Made by a program: the position numbers and the translations under genes. From contig FLMG01000335.1 of NCBI GenBank assembly GCA_900088475.1, positions 124,001 through 188,000 of the forward strand: a stretch of DNA of 64,000 bases, given 5' to 3'. Positions within the stretch are counted from its first letter, which is position 1; each line of letters starts with the position of its first letter. The stretch is from Hyphochytrium catenoides (Eukaryota > Sar > Hyphochytriomycetes > Hyphochytriales > Hyphochytriaceae). The notes below the pieces were generated by a model, which was not told the DNA's origin, made no database searches, and was given only the letters and a program-made list of their open reading frames with translations. Below, piece after piece: positions 13,831-25,811 of this stretch.

Positions 13831-15458
13831 CTATAAGAAGAAGTCATCTTTCTCCTCAATGTCTCCAGTGCCAGAATCATCGCGCGCATCGGAGGGCTGA
13901 TGTTGGCGTTTACTTGTTGTGTCGCCGCGATCTCTCTTCTTCTTAGGTCGCTTGGTAGGGGGTGCTCCTAATAGTGATAGCCAAAAGTGAGACGTCAATT
14001 GACTCTGCAAGAAGAGACAGATAGCCTACCTTCCCCTTCACTTTCCCCTCTGTTATGATAAGACTTTTTGGCGGGTGCTGCAGCGAGTTAATTTATATGT
14101 GAGGTAAGATGTAGGGCCTGAGACGACAGACAATTACCTCCTCCGTTCTTATGTTGCCCAGTCTTCGTATTCTGATGTTTGGCAGTTTGTGGCTTCCTTT
14201 CTGAGGGATCAGTCCCCAAAGTGTCATTCTCTTCTTTCTTTGCTAGTTCAAGGGCAATCTTTTTTAGGGCCTCTCGCCTGCATCAGCAAATCAAGCAGAA
14301 TCATGGATGGTTAATATTGGTGGCAACGATAGCAAGATCCGACATCGTCAGTCACTTTGTCATCTGCAGATTGAGAACATGTTTCCGACATCGTCAGTCA
14401 CTTTGTCATCTGCAGATTGAGAACATGTTACCTTCTCGTGCACTTGGGATTTTCGCCTCTTGGAGGGAAGAGCGAGACGTACTTCTGTCCCTTAGGGAAA
14501 AACCTAATATACTGAGTGAAAGGGTTAGCAGGACTACTTGGTGCAGCACTACATTCCACAATTACCAGCATGTCTTCTTCCATCTTCCTTCTATCTTCCT
14601 CGAGTGAGCTCTTCTGCTCTGGATCACTCGCCTGCGCACCAGACGCCAAAGAGAGGTAAGTTTAAACTCGAAACGCTGGGGAAGGATAGGGAGAGGAGGT
14701 AGAGAAAGGTGGCGCAAAGAAAGAGAGAATGTGACCCTAGAACCAGGAAGCATGTAATAGGTCAAGCACAAACGACGATACGCTGCGTTGCGCCTCGTGT
14801 AGAGGATTCACAGGAAAGCTCAGTAGGTGCTAAGCAGGTTAATTGGGCTAAAGGACCGGGACAGCAGAGCGATGCAGGCGAATCGAATATAAGCGGTCGC
14901 GCGACGACGAGATGTCTAGTTTAACAATACGCCGAAGAAAGTATGCAACCAGGTGCAACAAGGGGTGTACCTGTGCTATTGCCCTTTCGGTCTGAGCTAA
15001 CTTTCTTGTGAGTTTCTGTCTATCAAAGAAGCGGATCTACGATGAATTGGTAAGGCGTTATCTGAGGAACAATGAGACTAAGAGGGCAGCCAACCTTCCT
15101 ATATTTGATTGTGATGGCTCGTTCTCTTTCCGTCTGTTCATGCTTCTGAAGCTGCAGAAAGCAAAGGCGACCTAAGAGGCCATAGAAGCTGTGGAGGTAA
15201 GAACATTCTTCCCAACCTGTGTGCGGAGATCTTGAAGCCTCTTCTCATGTTCTTTACGTACGTCTTCCGGAAGGTCCTAGAGATAGAGAATTAAGGTTAA
15301 GAAGTCCTTAAGAGATACATAGGGCTTACCTGCTTCCTTAGAAGACGCTCTTCAGAACGGATCTGATTTTTCAGCGATCTGCCTCTGCCGCTGGCTTTAG
15401 GCTGTGAGTCAGACTTCCTGGCGGCACTTTGAGAGTCATCGCCGCTGTTGAAGTCCAT
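13831..15458 (-). CDS. EFG1: rRNA-processing protein EFG1 family
   Basis: A multi-exon gene whose reading frame can be followed from ATG at 15458 to TAG at 13831-13833. Exons include 15330-15458, 15217-15276, 15095-15151, 14971-15036, 14566-14631, 14432-14511 and 14138-14277, then two small 3' exons. The N-terminal core (SLKNQIRSEERLLRK, then DLPEDVRKEHEKRL, then IRFFDRQKLTRKL) follows the helical pattern of the Efg1 domain. It is followed by YIRFFPKGQKYVSLFP, the family's conserved aromatic block. The tail is basic then acidic and ends in DDFFL. In yeast the family acts in the nucleolus in early processing of the 18S rRNA precursor. The intron between the 14566 and 14511 exons is only 54 nt. 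The gene is divergent from CCDC77. Confidence 0.85.
14339..14430. repeat. 46-bp tandem duplication at an intron donor of EFG1
   Basis: Two adjacent copies of a 46-base unit, 14339-14384 and 14385-14430, are nearly identical. The second copy contains the intron donor of EFG1 (GTAACATG on the minus strand, reading down from 14431). In the first copy the same place reads GGAAACATG, so the GT is missing. Only the exon-proximal copy can work as a 5' splice site. Confidence 0.9.
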
Positions 15459-16126
15459 GATCTCCTGGTACACGCTGTATCACTATCGGTTGAGGGGATA
15501 GAGTGTGGCTCTTTGTGCAAGAACGAGCTCAGCAGACAGCACTTTCAGAGGCAGGAAGGCACCCTATAAGGCTGTTGAAGGGCTTACTGATGGCAGCATG
15601 GGAATGTAGGTTCACCTCTGTCCGTTTCTTTCTTCCATGGACCTTTGCTCTGACATCTTTCATGAGAGAAGCACTTCTCATCAATGGTGTCTGCTGCGTC
15701 AAGGGTTCTGATTTTATACGGAATCTGAAACCCCAAACTGTTCTGGTTCATACCTTTAATAGGCTTGATTCTGAATGCTACAGTGGTTTTTGGAGGAGGT
15801 TTGAAAAAGTGTAGCAAGTTCTTTGTTGAGCGTGCAACCTTCCGGGGCACCGGGTCTCCAGTCTCCAGCAGGGATCTGCAGATCTGCGGGCAAATGTAAG
15901 AGCTTCAGATATGTCGAAAGGAGCTTCGCTATGGGTGCATGTGGCTTCAGCATCTAGTCATGCAGGGTATACGCCTTCACACTTGAAGTTTGAGAAGAAC
16001 CACCAACAGCTGGAGGGCATAAGATGAAGCGCTTAACGGATTAAAAGAGTGACGACAAAGCTCTGCCGGATTGAAGAGTGACGCTAAAGCTCATACTCTC
16101 AGGGAGAGCCAGCAAGGGCAAGAGGG
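15459..16126. other. Spacer between divergent EFG1 and CCDC77
   Basis: About 670 bases between the two start codons. It must hold both promoters. Two minus-strand open stretches overlap here (15756-15953 with an ATG, and 15584-15850 in another frame). They are one base out of register and do not match a family I know, so I do not call a gene. An unrecognised small gene or an upstream exon is possible. Confidence 0.35.
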
Positions 16127-19100
16127 ATGGTGACAACAAACCAGCCAATGCGTCCTCGAACGTCGATCCGCACAAAGCGGGCCTCACGGGGAATCAAAGA
16201 AAAGGAACGGGCAGCGGAGACGGAAATCACGCACACAGTTCTACCAAACGCCACGCTTGCTAGTCTTGAAGAGGGTCTGGACCTCATCTCAGCCCCTATA
16301 AAGGTCTCATCCGTGTCTGATGCCTTCTTAACTTTGCTTTGGTCTGATAAAAACTTCTTTTAGGGTGGAACGTACGACAAAGATTTTGCACATGATGATG
16401 ATGACGATATCGTGGGACGATCTGATGAAGAAAGCGCGCCTCTTCGAGAACTTCTGGCTTTCTACAAGGTTGATAACCTAATTTTGCACCAGAAGGTGGT
16501 CCCCTGACGGACTAATGCCGCTTTGCAGATGAAATGTGATAATTTTGACAGAGAGAGGGAGGAGACACTGGCAAAGCTTGCGGAGCTAGAGGTCACGCCC
16601 TTCAACTTCATAACTCTGTCTTGTTCCCCAATTCAATAATTCTTCTTTGCGTGCAGGTTTCTAGAGCAGAGCTTCAAAGAGCGGATTGGGAGCTAAGAGT
16701 ACGCGAAGATGAGGTGAGAAATATGGAGCCGGACTGGATGAAATGGCCAGTTCCGATAGGCCTAACGCGTTTTTACTCTCCAGCTGGCGGAGCTGCAGAA
16801 GACCGCCAGTGAGATGAACGCCAAATACTTTGAGGAGAAACAAAATGCCATCCATCTGCGGGTATTGCTCTCTCTACATGCTAAGTCGCTTACGCCCGGG
16901 CGCTTTGCTGTGCTGTTGGCTACATCTTCTCTAGGGTTACCTCCCTGTCCCCGGCAAGGGTCCTTTCCACAGCCTTAGGCTACTCCTCCAACTAAACACT
17001 TCCTTCTTCAGACAGAGCTTGAGACCATGAGGTTACAGGAAATAGAGGATCGCAAGAGGATTCATCAGCTGTTAAATCTGACACAAACCACCACAGAGGA
17101 GGTATGTTCCTACAACCTTGCATTCTTCCTTTGGGTTCAAGCAGCCTGTCGGTCACAATGACGGTGAGAAGTAGAGGTTGAACGGGCAGCACTTGGTACA
17201 TCCATACGCAGGCACAACGAAAGGCTGATCAGCAGCGTAAAGAAGAGGTTAAGCGGCAGTGGATTTAGCCATTCTTGCCCGCAATTCTTCACAGGTCCGC
17301 TATTCGCGAGATCGAAGACCAGAACTTTTCACCGAAAATCCAGACACAGAGGTCAGATCTGCAGGATAGGGCGTCAATGGTGAAAATGCTGAGCATAACA
17401 CTGGATACCTCATGAAAAGTCCCTTTCCTTCCTCCTCGCTTGGCACTAACTTGGTGTGCAATGCAATTTGTGGCTGCAGGAGGCTGGTGCGGACGACGAA
17501 GGGGGCGAGAGAAGACCTGAAGACAGGGAAAAAATGCCTCAGAACACTGGCGCAGGTCTTCAAAGATCTAGAAGAGAGAGAAGCAGCTCGATTTCCTCCG
17601 TTTCCGGGAAGAAAAGCAAAGCCCAGGTGTCAACTTCATTCTCTGTCTTAAGCCCTTCGACACTCATCCAATTACCTTCTATCTTCCTTGTTGCTCCTCA
17701 ATCAACGTTGACAGCTGTACTAATATTCGCACTACTTCCTTCATCTTCTTCCCGTCTTCCAAACGTGTAAACCCTCACTTTTTGGCTTGAAGAACGTTGT
17801 GCGAACAGTATATCTGCCATCAGATAAGACGGAGCAGCTGGAGGGAATGGTAAAGTTGCTAAAGCAGGAGCTGGAAGCCACCCAGAAGTGGGCAACTGAG
17901 AAGAATGAGGTATACGTTTAACCCATGTGCCCTTACCGGCGTCTTTCGTACTATGTGAAACTGCTTTCGCGACGACTTACCTTCTTCTATCTGGCGTCTG
18001 CTATCGTCAATATGGGCATCGTAGATCTTGCTATCTTTACATTAGTCACCGTCCTTGCGCCATTGGACAGTGTCGTTCCCTGAACCTTCGCGGCTCTATA
18101 GAGATGCGCATTGTTAGCACTAACGGGTGAACCTGTAGGGTCTCCTCAAAGACAGAGCACAGATGTTAACATTCCACAGCCGGAGAGAGCAGGATCTGAT
18201 CAGGCACAATAGCTCGTTACTTGAGCAGGTCAAACAGCTTGATGAGAAGTATCGAAGAGCTCTAAAAGGTTTGTCTCGTAACCCTTCATTTCTTTTCTTA
18301 AGTCCGTTGGCTTGCCTCTTGCGTCAGCTGTCAGCTTCTGGACGGGAGATTCGTACGTTATTCCTGACCTACTGGGGGCATGCATTTTATTGCTGACGCT
18401 TGCAATGTTTGTGCACCAGCACATAGCTAAGACTGACGACTCCTGACTGTGAGTAGAGTATCTTAAGCTGAGGCAGCGCTCCGAGGCTACCGAGCGCCGT
18501 CTCATGGAGGATAAGGCACGCCTAAGCAAGGAGAATCAAGAGCTCTCCTCAGAGATAGAAAGAATTAGGAGCCAAGCCCTGATGGAATCCAAGGTTGATT
18601 GAGCTTTTGGATGGGATGGCCTTTCTTTATGCCTTTTTGTTGGCACCAAATGTACCAGTATTCATAACTATATGTAGGCAGCTAGGTCGGCCATAGAAAG
18701 ACAGAGTCAGGTGGCAGTGGACAGGTATCGTCAGCACGCCAAGAGCAGAGAGGAAGAAATGGCATCTCTTCAGGTACCTCAACTCAAGAGCTGTCTCTTA
18801 TCTTCCGCCATGTCCTTTGCTACTCCTCTGTCTCGGACTAATTGTACCGCTGCAGGAGCATTATCATGACCTGGAAGTTCGCTACGAGGAGCGCATTGCG
18901 GAGCTTGAAGGCAACCTGAAGACTATGACCGAAAGGTACGAGATCAAGAAGGGGACATTTACCCATTTCTTTTTTCACCAGTCGACGCCTCCAAGGTACC
19001 GAACACTTGAAAAAAGACGGAATCTAGATGTTCAGGGCTTTCTCTATGACATCAACGAGTTGCGGAAGAATATATCGCAGCTTGAGTCATTATGGCTTGT

Positions 19101-19778
19101 GCATAACCTTCATGAGAAAAGGCGAGAACAAGGAAAACTAGAGAGAAACCTTGACGGTGAGACTCAGAATGAGCAATCTACAGATTAGAGTTGCGCTTAG
19201 TTTGTTTCGCTAGGAATACCTTCCAAGAAGACCAACAAGACAGCAGATCTTCTCAGAGCTGCCGAGAGCGAGATTGAAACTCTGAAGGTAAAATCTTGGG
19301 TTTCCCATGTCTACCCTCGATCAAGTTCTTTCTTCTATCTGCATAGTTGCTAACTGCTGTCTAATCATTACCTAATGCAGCGAAGACTGCGGAATATCAA
19401 TAGTGAGATTCAGAGTGAGCAGGATCACATGTACGACAATAACTCCACAATCTCTAACCTGCGAAAGGTGAGGCGAGAGCAGGGCCAGAACAGATCTAGA
19501 ATGGGTCCCATGCGACGCGCAGAGATGCTTTGATGCAAGAGAGAGATGAACATCTCGTGGTGCCATCCTACCACCACTGCTGTTCGATTGTTGGCCCTAA
19601 TTAACGCACAGAGTTGGCGTCCGCAAGCCTACTTTCGGGACGACAGATACCTCTTTGGGATATTATACAGCCCTCTCAAGACAAAAATTGTTCTGGACTT
19701 ATTCTTTAGTTTCTTCAACAGTCAGATGAGGCCCAAAAGGTTACCCCTCGCAGCCAGAAATCGATTTTAAGAATGTGA
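16127..19778 (+). CDS. CCDC77: CCDC77 homologue, centrosomal coiled-coil protein
   Basis: A long series of short exons in one direction. The first are 16127-16303, 16364-16468 and 16529-16591; the last ends with TGA at 19776-19778. The order of conserved blocks matches vertebrate CCDC77: LRELLAFYK near the start, then DELAELQK, then EIEDRKRIHQLLNL, a basic Ser-rich linker, a long central coiled coil with EQLEGMVKLLKQELEA, and near the end YRTLEKRRNLDVQGF (RRR-x-LEVEGF in animals). Almost the whole protein is predicted heptad coiled coil. CCDC77 is reported at centrosomes and basal bodies in animals; its molecular role is poorly known. Almost all introns are phase 0, so exons encode separable coil segments. 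The start codon is the least certain part. Confidence 0.8.
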
Positions 19779-21189
19779 GACCTTAGCCGAGTGATGGCGC
19801 GGTTAGCAGCCAATAATGCCACTGATAGCGGGAATACGAAACGATGACAGGGCCAGTTGGCCGAAAACCGACTGATACGGTAGCAATACTTGGTGGGTAA
19901 CGGGACACTAAATCATCAAGTCTGGCATCTCAATGCTGAGGATTCAAGATCTTATAGGGTCGAAGAAGATTATTGTCTGCCAATGGACCAGGCGATCACG
20001 ACAAATAGACGGCTGCGGCGTAGAGATGAGGTACAGGAGAGGAAGGTACAGAAGGGTCTATCTAAAAACAGTGTTACGGGCGGGCCACGCTGAATCCTCG
20101 CGCCTCCATTAAGCGCTCTATTGTCCTGCGTTCCGAAGATTGGTAGAGATCTGTCTCTCTTTGTTCATGTCAGCATACTTTGGCAGCACGGTGACGAAGA
20201 AGAGTCCCTTTTCCTCTGGCGGCGTTACAAGTAGCAGGACTATAAGGTGTATGAGGGGAGAGCTATACTCAAAAAATGTTACAAACCAAAAGTAGCAGGA
20301 CTAACGAATCTTGTTTGATAATTAGTTTTTGTGGTGTGGTGAGGCTCTATCGACCTACGGAAATATGGGAGAATGGATTCAGCCTAGGCAGAGATGAGAA
20401 CTATAGGTTTACAACTAAGCCTTTATCTGCCTTTGCCATGTATGCCCTACCTCGTTTGGAACGCTCTGTCCACGACATATTTTTATAGGCAATCTCGAAT
20501 CTGCTCAAAGACTCCAGACTAAACTCCATACACACCCACACAAGCTGGTAGCGAACAGTGCACAGACCCCATGCAGGTTGCGGGTTGGTGTGAGCTAAGA
20601 GTCTCTCTAGAAGAAAGCTGACGGCATGCTTGAACCGGAAATCCGTCTCTCTTCAGGATGTGAAATGTAGCATGGCTAAGCTCTTTCAAGTACACTGATA
20701 CATGCAGATCGAAGCCATCACTTCTGATGACAGACAGGTGTGCTCCATAACTTAGGATTTGCGGATGGTCTGGGGAGGTCCAAGGATGAGACTGGACACC
20801 ATCGTTGGACTGCACTTTTTTCCAATGAGCTCGCTTCTTCATCGCAAAGCTTCGGCCCGCTGGAGTGTGCTGATGATGGATTGATAACGGACGGAAAACA
20901 GCGAACAGACAAACAGCATGTAACAACGGCCAACAAGACTGCTACATAGATCAATAATTTAGTAACCAACCGTATTCCATATCTGATTTTCAGTTCTGCT
21001 GCCGCCCTCCAATTTCCAGCCTTTCAGAGTTTGTCTGGCGATACAAACACCAGGCACGAAGCTTTTATGTAGGGAAAGGCTGCTTGGCTGCATTGCTCCA
21101 TCAGAAGTCCCGTCAATCATTTATGAGCCTCCTTCTCTTTCTTACGGAAGTGAGAAGGCTGCCACTTCGTCGGAAGGCTTAACTTGCAG
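19779..21189. other. Unresolved stretch with possible small exons
   Basis: No long reading frame. Several short plus-strand open pieces are bounded by AG and GT, such as 19963-20031 (charged, coil-like), a 30-base piece ending at 20735, and 20996-21069. They may be 5' exons of the coiled-coil gene ending at 21891, but I could not join them in phase, so they stay tentative. Confidence 0.3.
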
Positions 21190-21891
21190 GAGATCACATT
21201 CTAGAACGATGCGTCGGCTTCTTGGTGATAAAACGGGAGATGTTGTCACCCGTACACGAAGGCAGCTAAAGCTAAACCTCCTTCTAGCGAAGCCAAAATG
21301 GTACGAAGCGATGAGCTTATCACCTCCCGTGAAGACACCAGCAAGGTCCAAGGATCCCGTGCCTAGCATACGCTCTGTGGATAGTCAGTTCAATGATGAG
21401 TTCCAGAAGAGGAACCCTAGCCTGAAGACACAGCCACAACCCCTTTCTAGAGATCAGATGGACCTTCCCTCCTGGTTTATTGAGCTGTGGCAAACACTAA
21501 CTGAGGCAGGCTTTAACAGAGATACTGCCTATGACCTAGCACTCGGTAAGTGATATTGATGTAAGTGAGTCGCGCTAATAAAATCCTAAATAGTTTTATA
21601 TCTGCAGAGGAGTATCGGAAGATGAGAGTTGAGCAGTATAGGCGAGGTAATCCTCACTACAGGGCAACGGTGCCACGAGCATTTGGTCTGCAGCTTCAAG
21701 AATATATGAGTACGTTAAAGGGTCACCACGAGGAGCTTGCTATCCTCAAGAACCGCTATCAAGCACTAAAGACGAAGGAGAGTGAATTTGAGAAGCAAAC
21801 CAAGCGAATTATTGAGGAAGAGCGCAAACGCCAGGCAAGAGAGGAGGCGAGAAGGGAGCGAAAGCCATTAACTTTGGCTTTTAACTTTTAG
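21190..21891 (+). CDS. Coiled-coil protein, 3' end (two clear exons)
   Basis: The last two exons are well supported. The earlier one ends at 21545 after DTAYDLAL (phase 1, donor GTAAGTG). The last, 21608-21891, begins at CTGCAG and reads EEYRKMRVEQYRRGNPHYR onward to the TAG at 21889-21891. The protein has a short hydrophobic segment (PSWFIELWQTLTEAGF), a VPRAFGLQLQEYM block, and then a highly charged coiled coil. The V-P-x-(P/A)-F pattern before a coil recalls microtubule-associated proteins of the FAM161/TPX2 kind, but this is only a resemblance. The upstream part is ambiguous because two frames stay open at 21250-21350. It lies on the same strand just after CCDC77. Confidence 0.5.
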
Positions 21892-24574
21892 GCTATTTAG
21901 GGGCCTGACTCTCCAGACAATGGGCACAGATCGGCGCAGGATACGCTCGTATCTTGTCCAGCCCGCCGTTGAGATTGAGGATGTCTCGTCCGTACTGCTG
22001 GATAATCAATAAATAGCAGCTTTGTGCATTTATCAAAAAGCAGAAGTACCCTAAACCCTTTGCCGTAGGATTAACTTCTTAAGATCTTAAGGATCCGTTT
22101 AGCCTCTGTCAGCTTCTTTTCTTGATGTGGCAAGACCTACTATCGAGTGCGGACGCGTCTACGTGTGAGTGTTCACAGAACCGCTTTCGGGTGCTTAGAT
22201 CTTTAACCGCAAGCCGTAATGGTGTCAAAGCGAGGGTGAGCCGAGTGATTCCTTAATTAGCCTCGAAGAGTCTCCAAGCGAAGACCCCTATGTACTCCAT
22301 TAGGTATGCAACAAGAAGGTTTAACGATCCCAATTGATTAACTGTGTCACCGACAAGTCCCTCTAACATTGGGACTCGCCTCATCCTTTGTCGAATGGTT
22401 AAGTTGGCGCCCTCCACTGACTGATGCTTTCATTCCACGTCGTGAGGCATCCCAGCACCAACTTTAGATCCAAAAGGGATGGAACAATACGTGGCATACC
22501 TCCTATCCTGACGAGAAGTAGCTGCTGGTGGATAAACGGGCTGAGCTGCTACTTGAGCTCCGCGCGGTGAAGTGAGGAGAAGTCGTATATGAGGACATCG
22601 CGGCGCGTCAAAAGGGCAAATTTAGCTATAACCTTGCATTCGCTTCGTTGATGTCTTACTCTACCTAATTCGGTAAACGGCCATCAGGGTAACGAGGGAA
22701 TCACCATGAGAGTAGAGGGCCCAACTAGATTACAAATGCCAGAAGACTCTCCCCAAGCAGCAAACGAGAGTTGAGTCAAGAGGTTCGGTAGCATACGCCA
22801 ACTGCTGGAGCCAACACTGAGTAGCAAGCGCATCAATGGTCATTAGGTGACGTACGCGATAGTGAGTAGTGAGTAGTGACTGGTCGGTGAGTCCAACTTC
22901 CTGCACCTAGCAGCCATGCTGTTGGTCGATAGAGGAATCGCTGACATTTAGACTCGCTAACAAACGAACTATGCGGGGAAGTTTACCAGGGTAAGACTGT
23001 GCAGAATGTGTAGTCATACAGATACACTTCGAAACTAATGCTGCTCATTCTGGCCTGTGAATTCAGGCTTCCCGGGTCAAGGTGGAAGGCCGAGAGGAGG
23101 TTATATCGTGTAGATATTCGATGGCAGATCGGGAGGGATAAACCTCTACTACGTGACCTTATCAGTACAAGGCTATAAGAGACAATTGGTGGGATGGAGA
23201 GAGAGGCTGGAAGATTGTTGACATATACGATAGACAGGGTACGCACGGGAGAAGAGCACGCTGGGCCTCCTCCAGTTAACTTGACAGGGAGAGCGAAGTG
23301 AATAGCAGTGATTCAAAGCAACAGTTCTTCGAACTTCTACTGCACTTTAACGCTTTCCTCCAGCCTTTGCCAAGGGAGCAGGACCGAAATCCATAGGAGC
23401 AAAGAATACTACGGCCACCACCACAGTGTCAACTCGATCGACCCATCACAAGTGCTTGTTGAAGCGAGCAGTGAAGAGTCAACAGTCATCAGAAGAAGTG
23501 CAAAGAAGGGACACTACTGGATGATGAGGACATGCTATCGGTTACCTACCAAATGTATTGACGATTACCTAGCCATCTATGATGGGGCAACGGCAAGTTG
23601 ATGCACCTTGCAGTCTTCCTTGGTCATCTCTCATCTCATCTCTGTTGGCGCTAGGGCGGGCGACGGCGATAGTGGGACTGAGTTTGCCTGTAGCTTCTCT
23701 GTTCAATGGCAATACATAGTGAAGTGCAGGTAGGAAAGAAGGGCAAGAGAAGAGACAGGCAAAATAAGAAACTGCTGGTGTTGATGATGAGTCATATCAT
23801 AACCCTTGTAAGTCGACGCAAACCCTCAGGAGACAGATGTAGAAAGAGGTATGGGCTACAATTAGCGCCATCGGGGTTGAAACAATCTAAAGAAGAGCAG
23901 CTGTACTTGAGAAAGAGTAGCAATGAGATGCGAAGCCACGAGAAAAGGTGAGAATGAAACGTCGAGGCAGCTGGGAACAAAAACGCTGCGAATCTTTACA
24001 CAAAACCTGGACGACTCCGAGGGGATGTGTGAAGGCCTTGGGTTCATTACACCAGCGAACTGGCAATTAGAAATTAGAAAGACATTACAGCAAAATTACA
24101 CACAGATTGCTCTCGTGGTTGGCCATAACTCTCCCACCCACGAAGGATAAATTACACGGCAATAGCAGGTAAGCAGTATATTGCTCCCCATACTTAATTA
24201 GCTTGCAAGGTTCCATAGCTCTAATCTTTGTTGACATATTTGGGTAAAGGAGTTAATACGACTATAGCTGGATCCATTAGTATCCCATTTACGCGCTAAA
24301 GAAACGTAAGTAGAACGCCCTGCGAACCTGAAAGAACAACAATACGGATAAAATCATAAAAGAACCTCAAAAAAGGAAGCCAGCCATTTAACCCCTGCCC
24401 ACCCATCCCGGGTACACTTCGTAGTGTCTTTGGGCTGACTCCACTCACTCACCTCGATAATGTATGGGAGAATGAATGGAAAGCGATGTGTGTTTGGCAT
24501 CAGTCTCCCACATCATAGACTTGTAATAAGAGGGCACATCAGAAGTGAAACATTTCAGGCCGGCCCTCGAACGA
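21892..24574. other. Gene-poor stretch
   Basis: All six frames are broken by frequent stops, and I see no splice-bounded exon series or known domain. A plus-strand open stretch at 23308-23601 and a minus-strand one at 22983-23246 are unrecognised and lack clear exon signals. A short imperfect AGTGAGT repeat lies near 22860-22880. No transposon ends or RNA gene were found. Confidence 0.5.
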
Positions 24575-24625
24575 AGGGGGTTCGACGGTTAAAGCCTAGC
24601 TTTATATTGGTCTAACCCATATCGA
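24575..24625. repeat. Direct repeat, left copy, at the assembly gap
   Basis: 51 bases beginning AGGGGGTTCGACGGTTAAA end exactly where the N run starts. The same 51 bases, with two differences, begin exactly where the N run ends. Confidence 0.95.
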
Positions 24626-24948
24626 NNNNNNNNNNNNNNNNNNNNNNNNNNNNNNNNNNNNNNNNNNNNNNNNNNNNNNNNNNNNNNNNNNNNNNNNNNN
24701 NNNNNNNNNNNNNNNNNNNNNNNNNNNNNNNNNNNNNNNNNNNNNNNNNNNNNNNNNNNNNNNNNNNNNNNNNNNNNNNNNNNNNNNNNNNNNNNNNNNN
24801 NNNNNNNNNNNNNNNNNNNNNNNNNNNNNNNNNNNNNNNNNNNNNNNNNNNNNNNNNNNNNNNNNNNNNNNNNNNNNNNNNNNNNNNNNNNNNNNNNNNN
24901 NNNNNNNNNNNNNNNNNNNNNNNNNNNNNNNNNNNNNNNNNNNNNNNN
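24626..24948. other. Assembly gap (323 N) inside a repeat
   Basis: The gap lies exactly between two 51-base direct repeat copies. This suggests a tandem or dispersed repeat that the assembler could not resolve; the true length is unknown. Confidence 0.95.
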
Positions 24949-24999
24949 AGGGGGTTCGACGGTTAAAACCTAGCTTTATATTGGTCTAACCCATATTGA
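24949..24999. repeat. Direct repeat, right copy, at the assembly gap
   Basis: The copy starts at the first base after the gap. It differs from the left copy at two positions (G to A after GGTTAAA, and C to T in CATATCGA). The copies are 374 bases apart start to start as assembled. Confidence 0.95.
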
Positions 25000-25084
25000 G
25001 AAGGGGAGCCAGATCCTACCCATCAGGTTGTCACGCCGCACCCAAACTGAGAGTGGTGAGAGAAGAAAGAGGAAGAGGGAGGAA

Positions 25085-25158
25085 GAGAGAGAGAGAAAGA
25101 GAGAGAGAGAGAGGGAGAAAGAGGAAGAGAAAGAGAGAAGGAGAGGAAGAAAGTGCGA

Positions 25159-25197
<39 letters not shown>

Positions 25198-25232
25198 AGG
25201 AAGAGAAAGAGAGAAGGAGAGGAAGAAAGTGC

Positions 25233-25272
<40 letters not shown>
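25085..25272. repeat. GA-rich tandem repeat upstream of ALAS
   Basis: Long GA dinucleotide runs carry an embedded 76-base tandem duplication. The marker GGAAGAAAGTGCGAA ends at 25159 and again at 25235. The purine tract is followed by CT runs at 25310-25330 and 25410-25425. The Arg/Glu-rich open frames across it are low-complexity artefacts. Confidence 0.9.
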
Positions 25273-25276
<4 letters not shown>

Positions 25277-25526
25277 TCCCCTTTGCCCACCGTCCTCAGT
25301 CAGTCAGAGTCTCTCTCTCTCTCTCTCTCCTTGTTTTCGCCCTTCTCACTTCTGTCTGTTTGTACCGAAAACGGCAGCCAAACCCAATGGGCTGATGTTC
25401 GCTATGTCTCACTCTCTCTCTCTCTTTTTACTCACAGTCGCCACCACTCACAGCCTCGCGTTTGGTAATGATCACGTCTCACGTCAACGCACACTTCTCT
25501 AGGGACAATCTGTTGATGGAGGCTTG

Positions 25527-25528
25527 GT

Positions 25529-25588
<60 letters not shown>
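25527..25588. repeat. CT dinucleotide tract in the ALAS upstream region
   Basis: About 60 bases of nearly pure CT lie roughly 225 bases before the ALAS start codon, in the pyrimidine orientation on the coding strand. It may be part of the promoter or 5'UTR. Confidence 0.9.
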
Positions 25589-25591
<3 letters not shown>

Positions 25592-25811
25592 TCTTTCCAC
25601 TGTCTTCCTCTCAGTCAGTACAGCAACCTCACGCAGTCAATGGCAGTGGAGTTGCGGATGCACTGACATCCTTCACTTCCTCTTTGACTGTTGCAGCTAC
25701 ACCCTGCACCTACCAGCGCAGATCTTCTTCCTCCGTACTCAGGCTCTGCACATTCCGAAATCTCCATTCCAAGCTCTGTGTACTTATACTTCTCTAAATT
25801 AGTAAGTCAGG

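Noticed and set aside
15584-15953. A small minus-strand gene upstream of EFG1
   Set aside because: Two overlapping frames out of register, no clear splice sites to join them, and no recognisable domain.
21892-24574. Transposon or CRISPR-like array in the gene-poor stretch
   Set aside because: No terminal repeats, transposase or reverse-transcriptase motifs and no regularly spaced repeats. CRISPR is not expected in a nuclear genome.
24575-24999. A tRNA or Pol III B-box in the repeat (GGTTCGA...)
   Set aside because: The match is partial, and no acceptor, D or anticodon stems can be drawn around it.
24976-25502. Long Arg/Glu-rich and Leu/Ser-rich open frames on both strands
   Set aside because: They are produced by GA/CT dinucleotide runs, which lack stops in several frames. 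There is no exon signal or domain.
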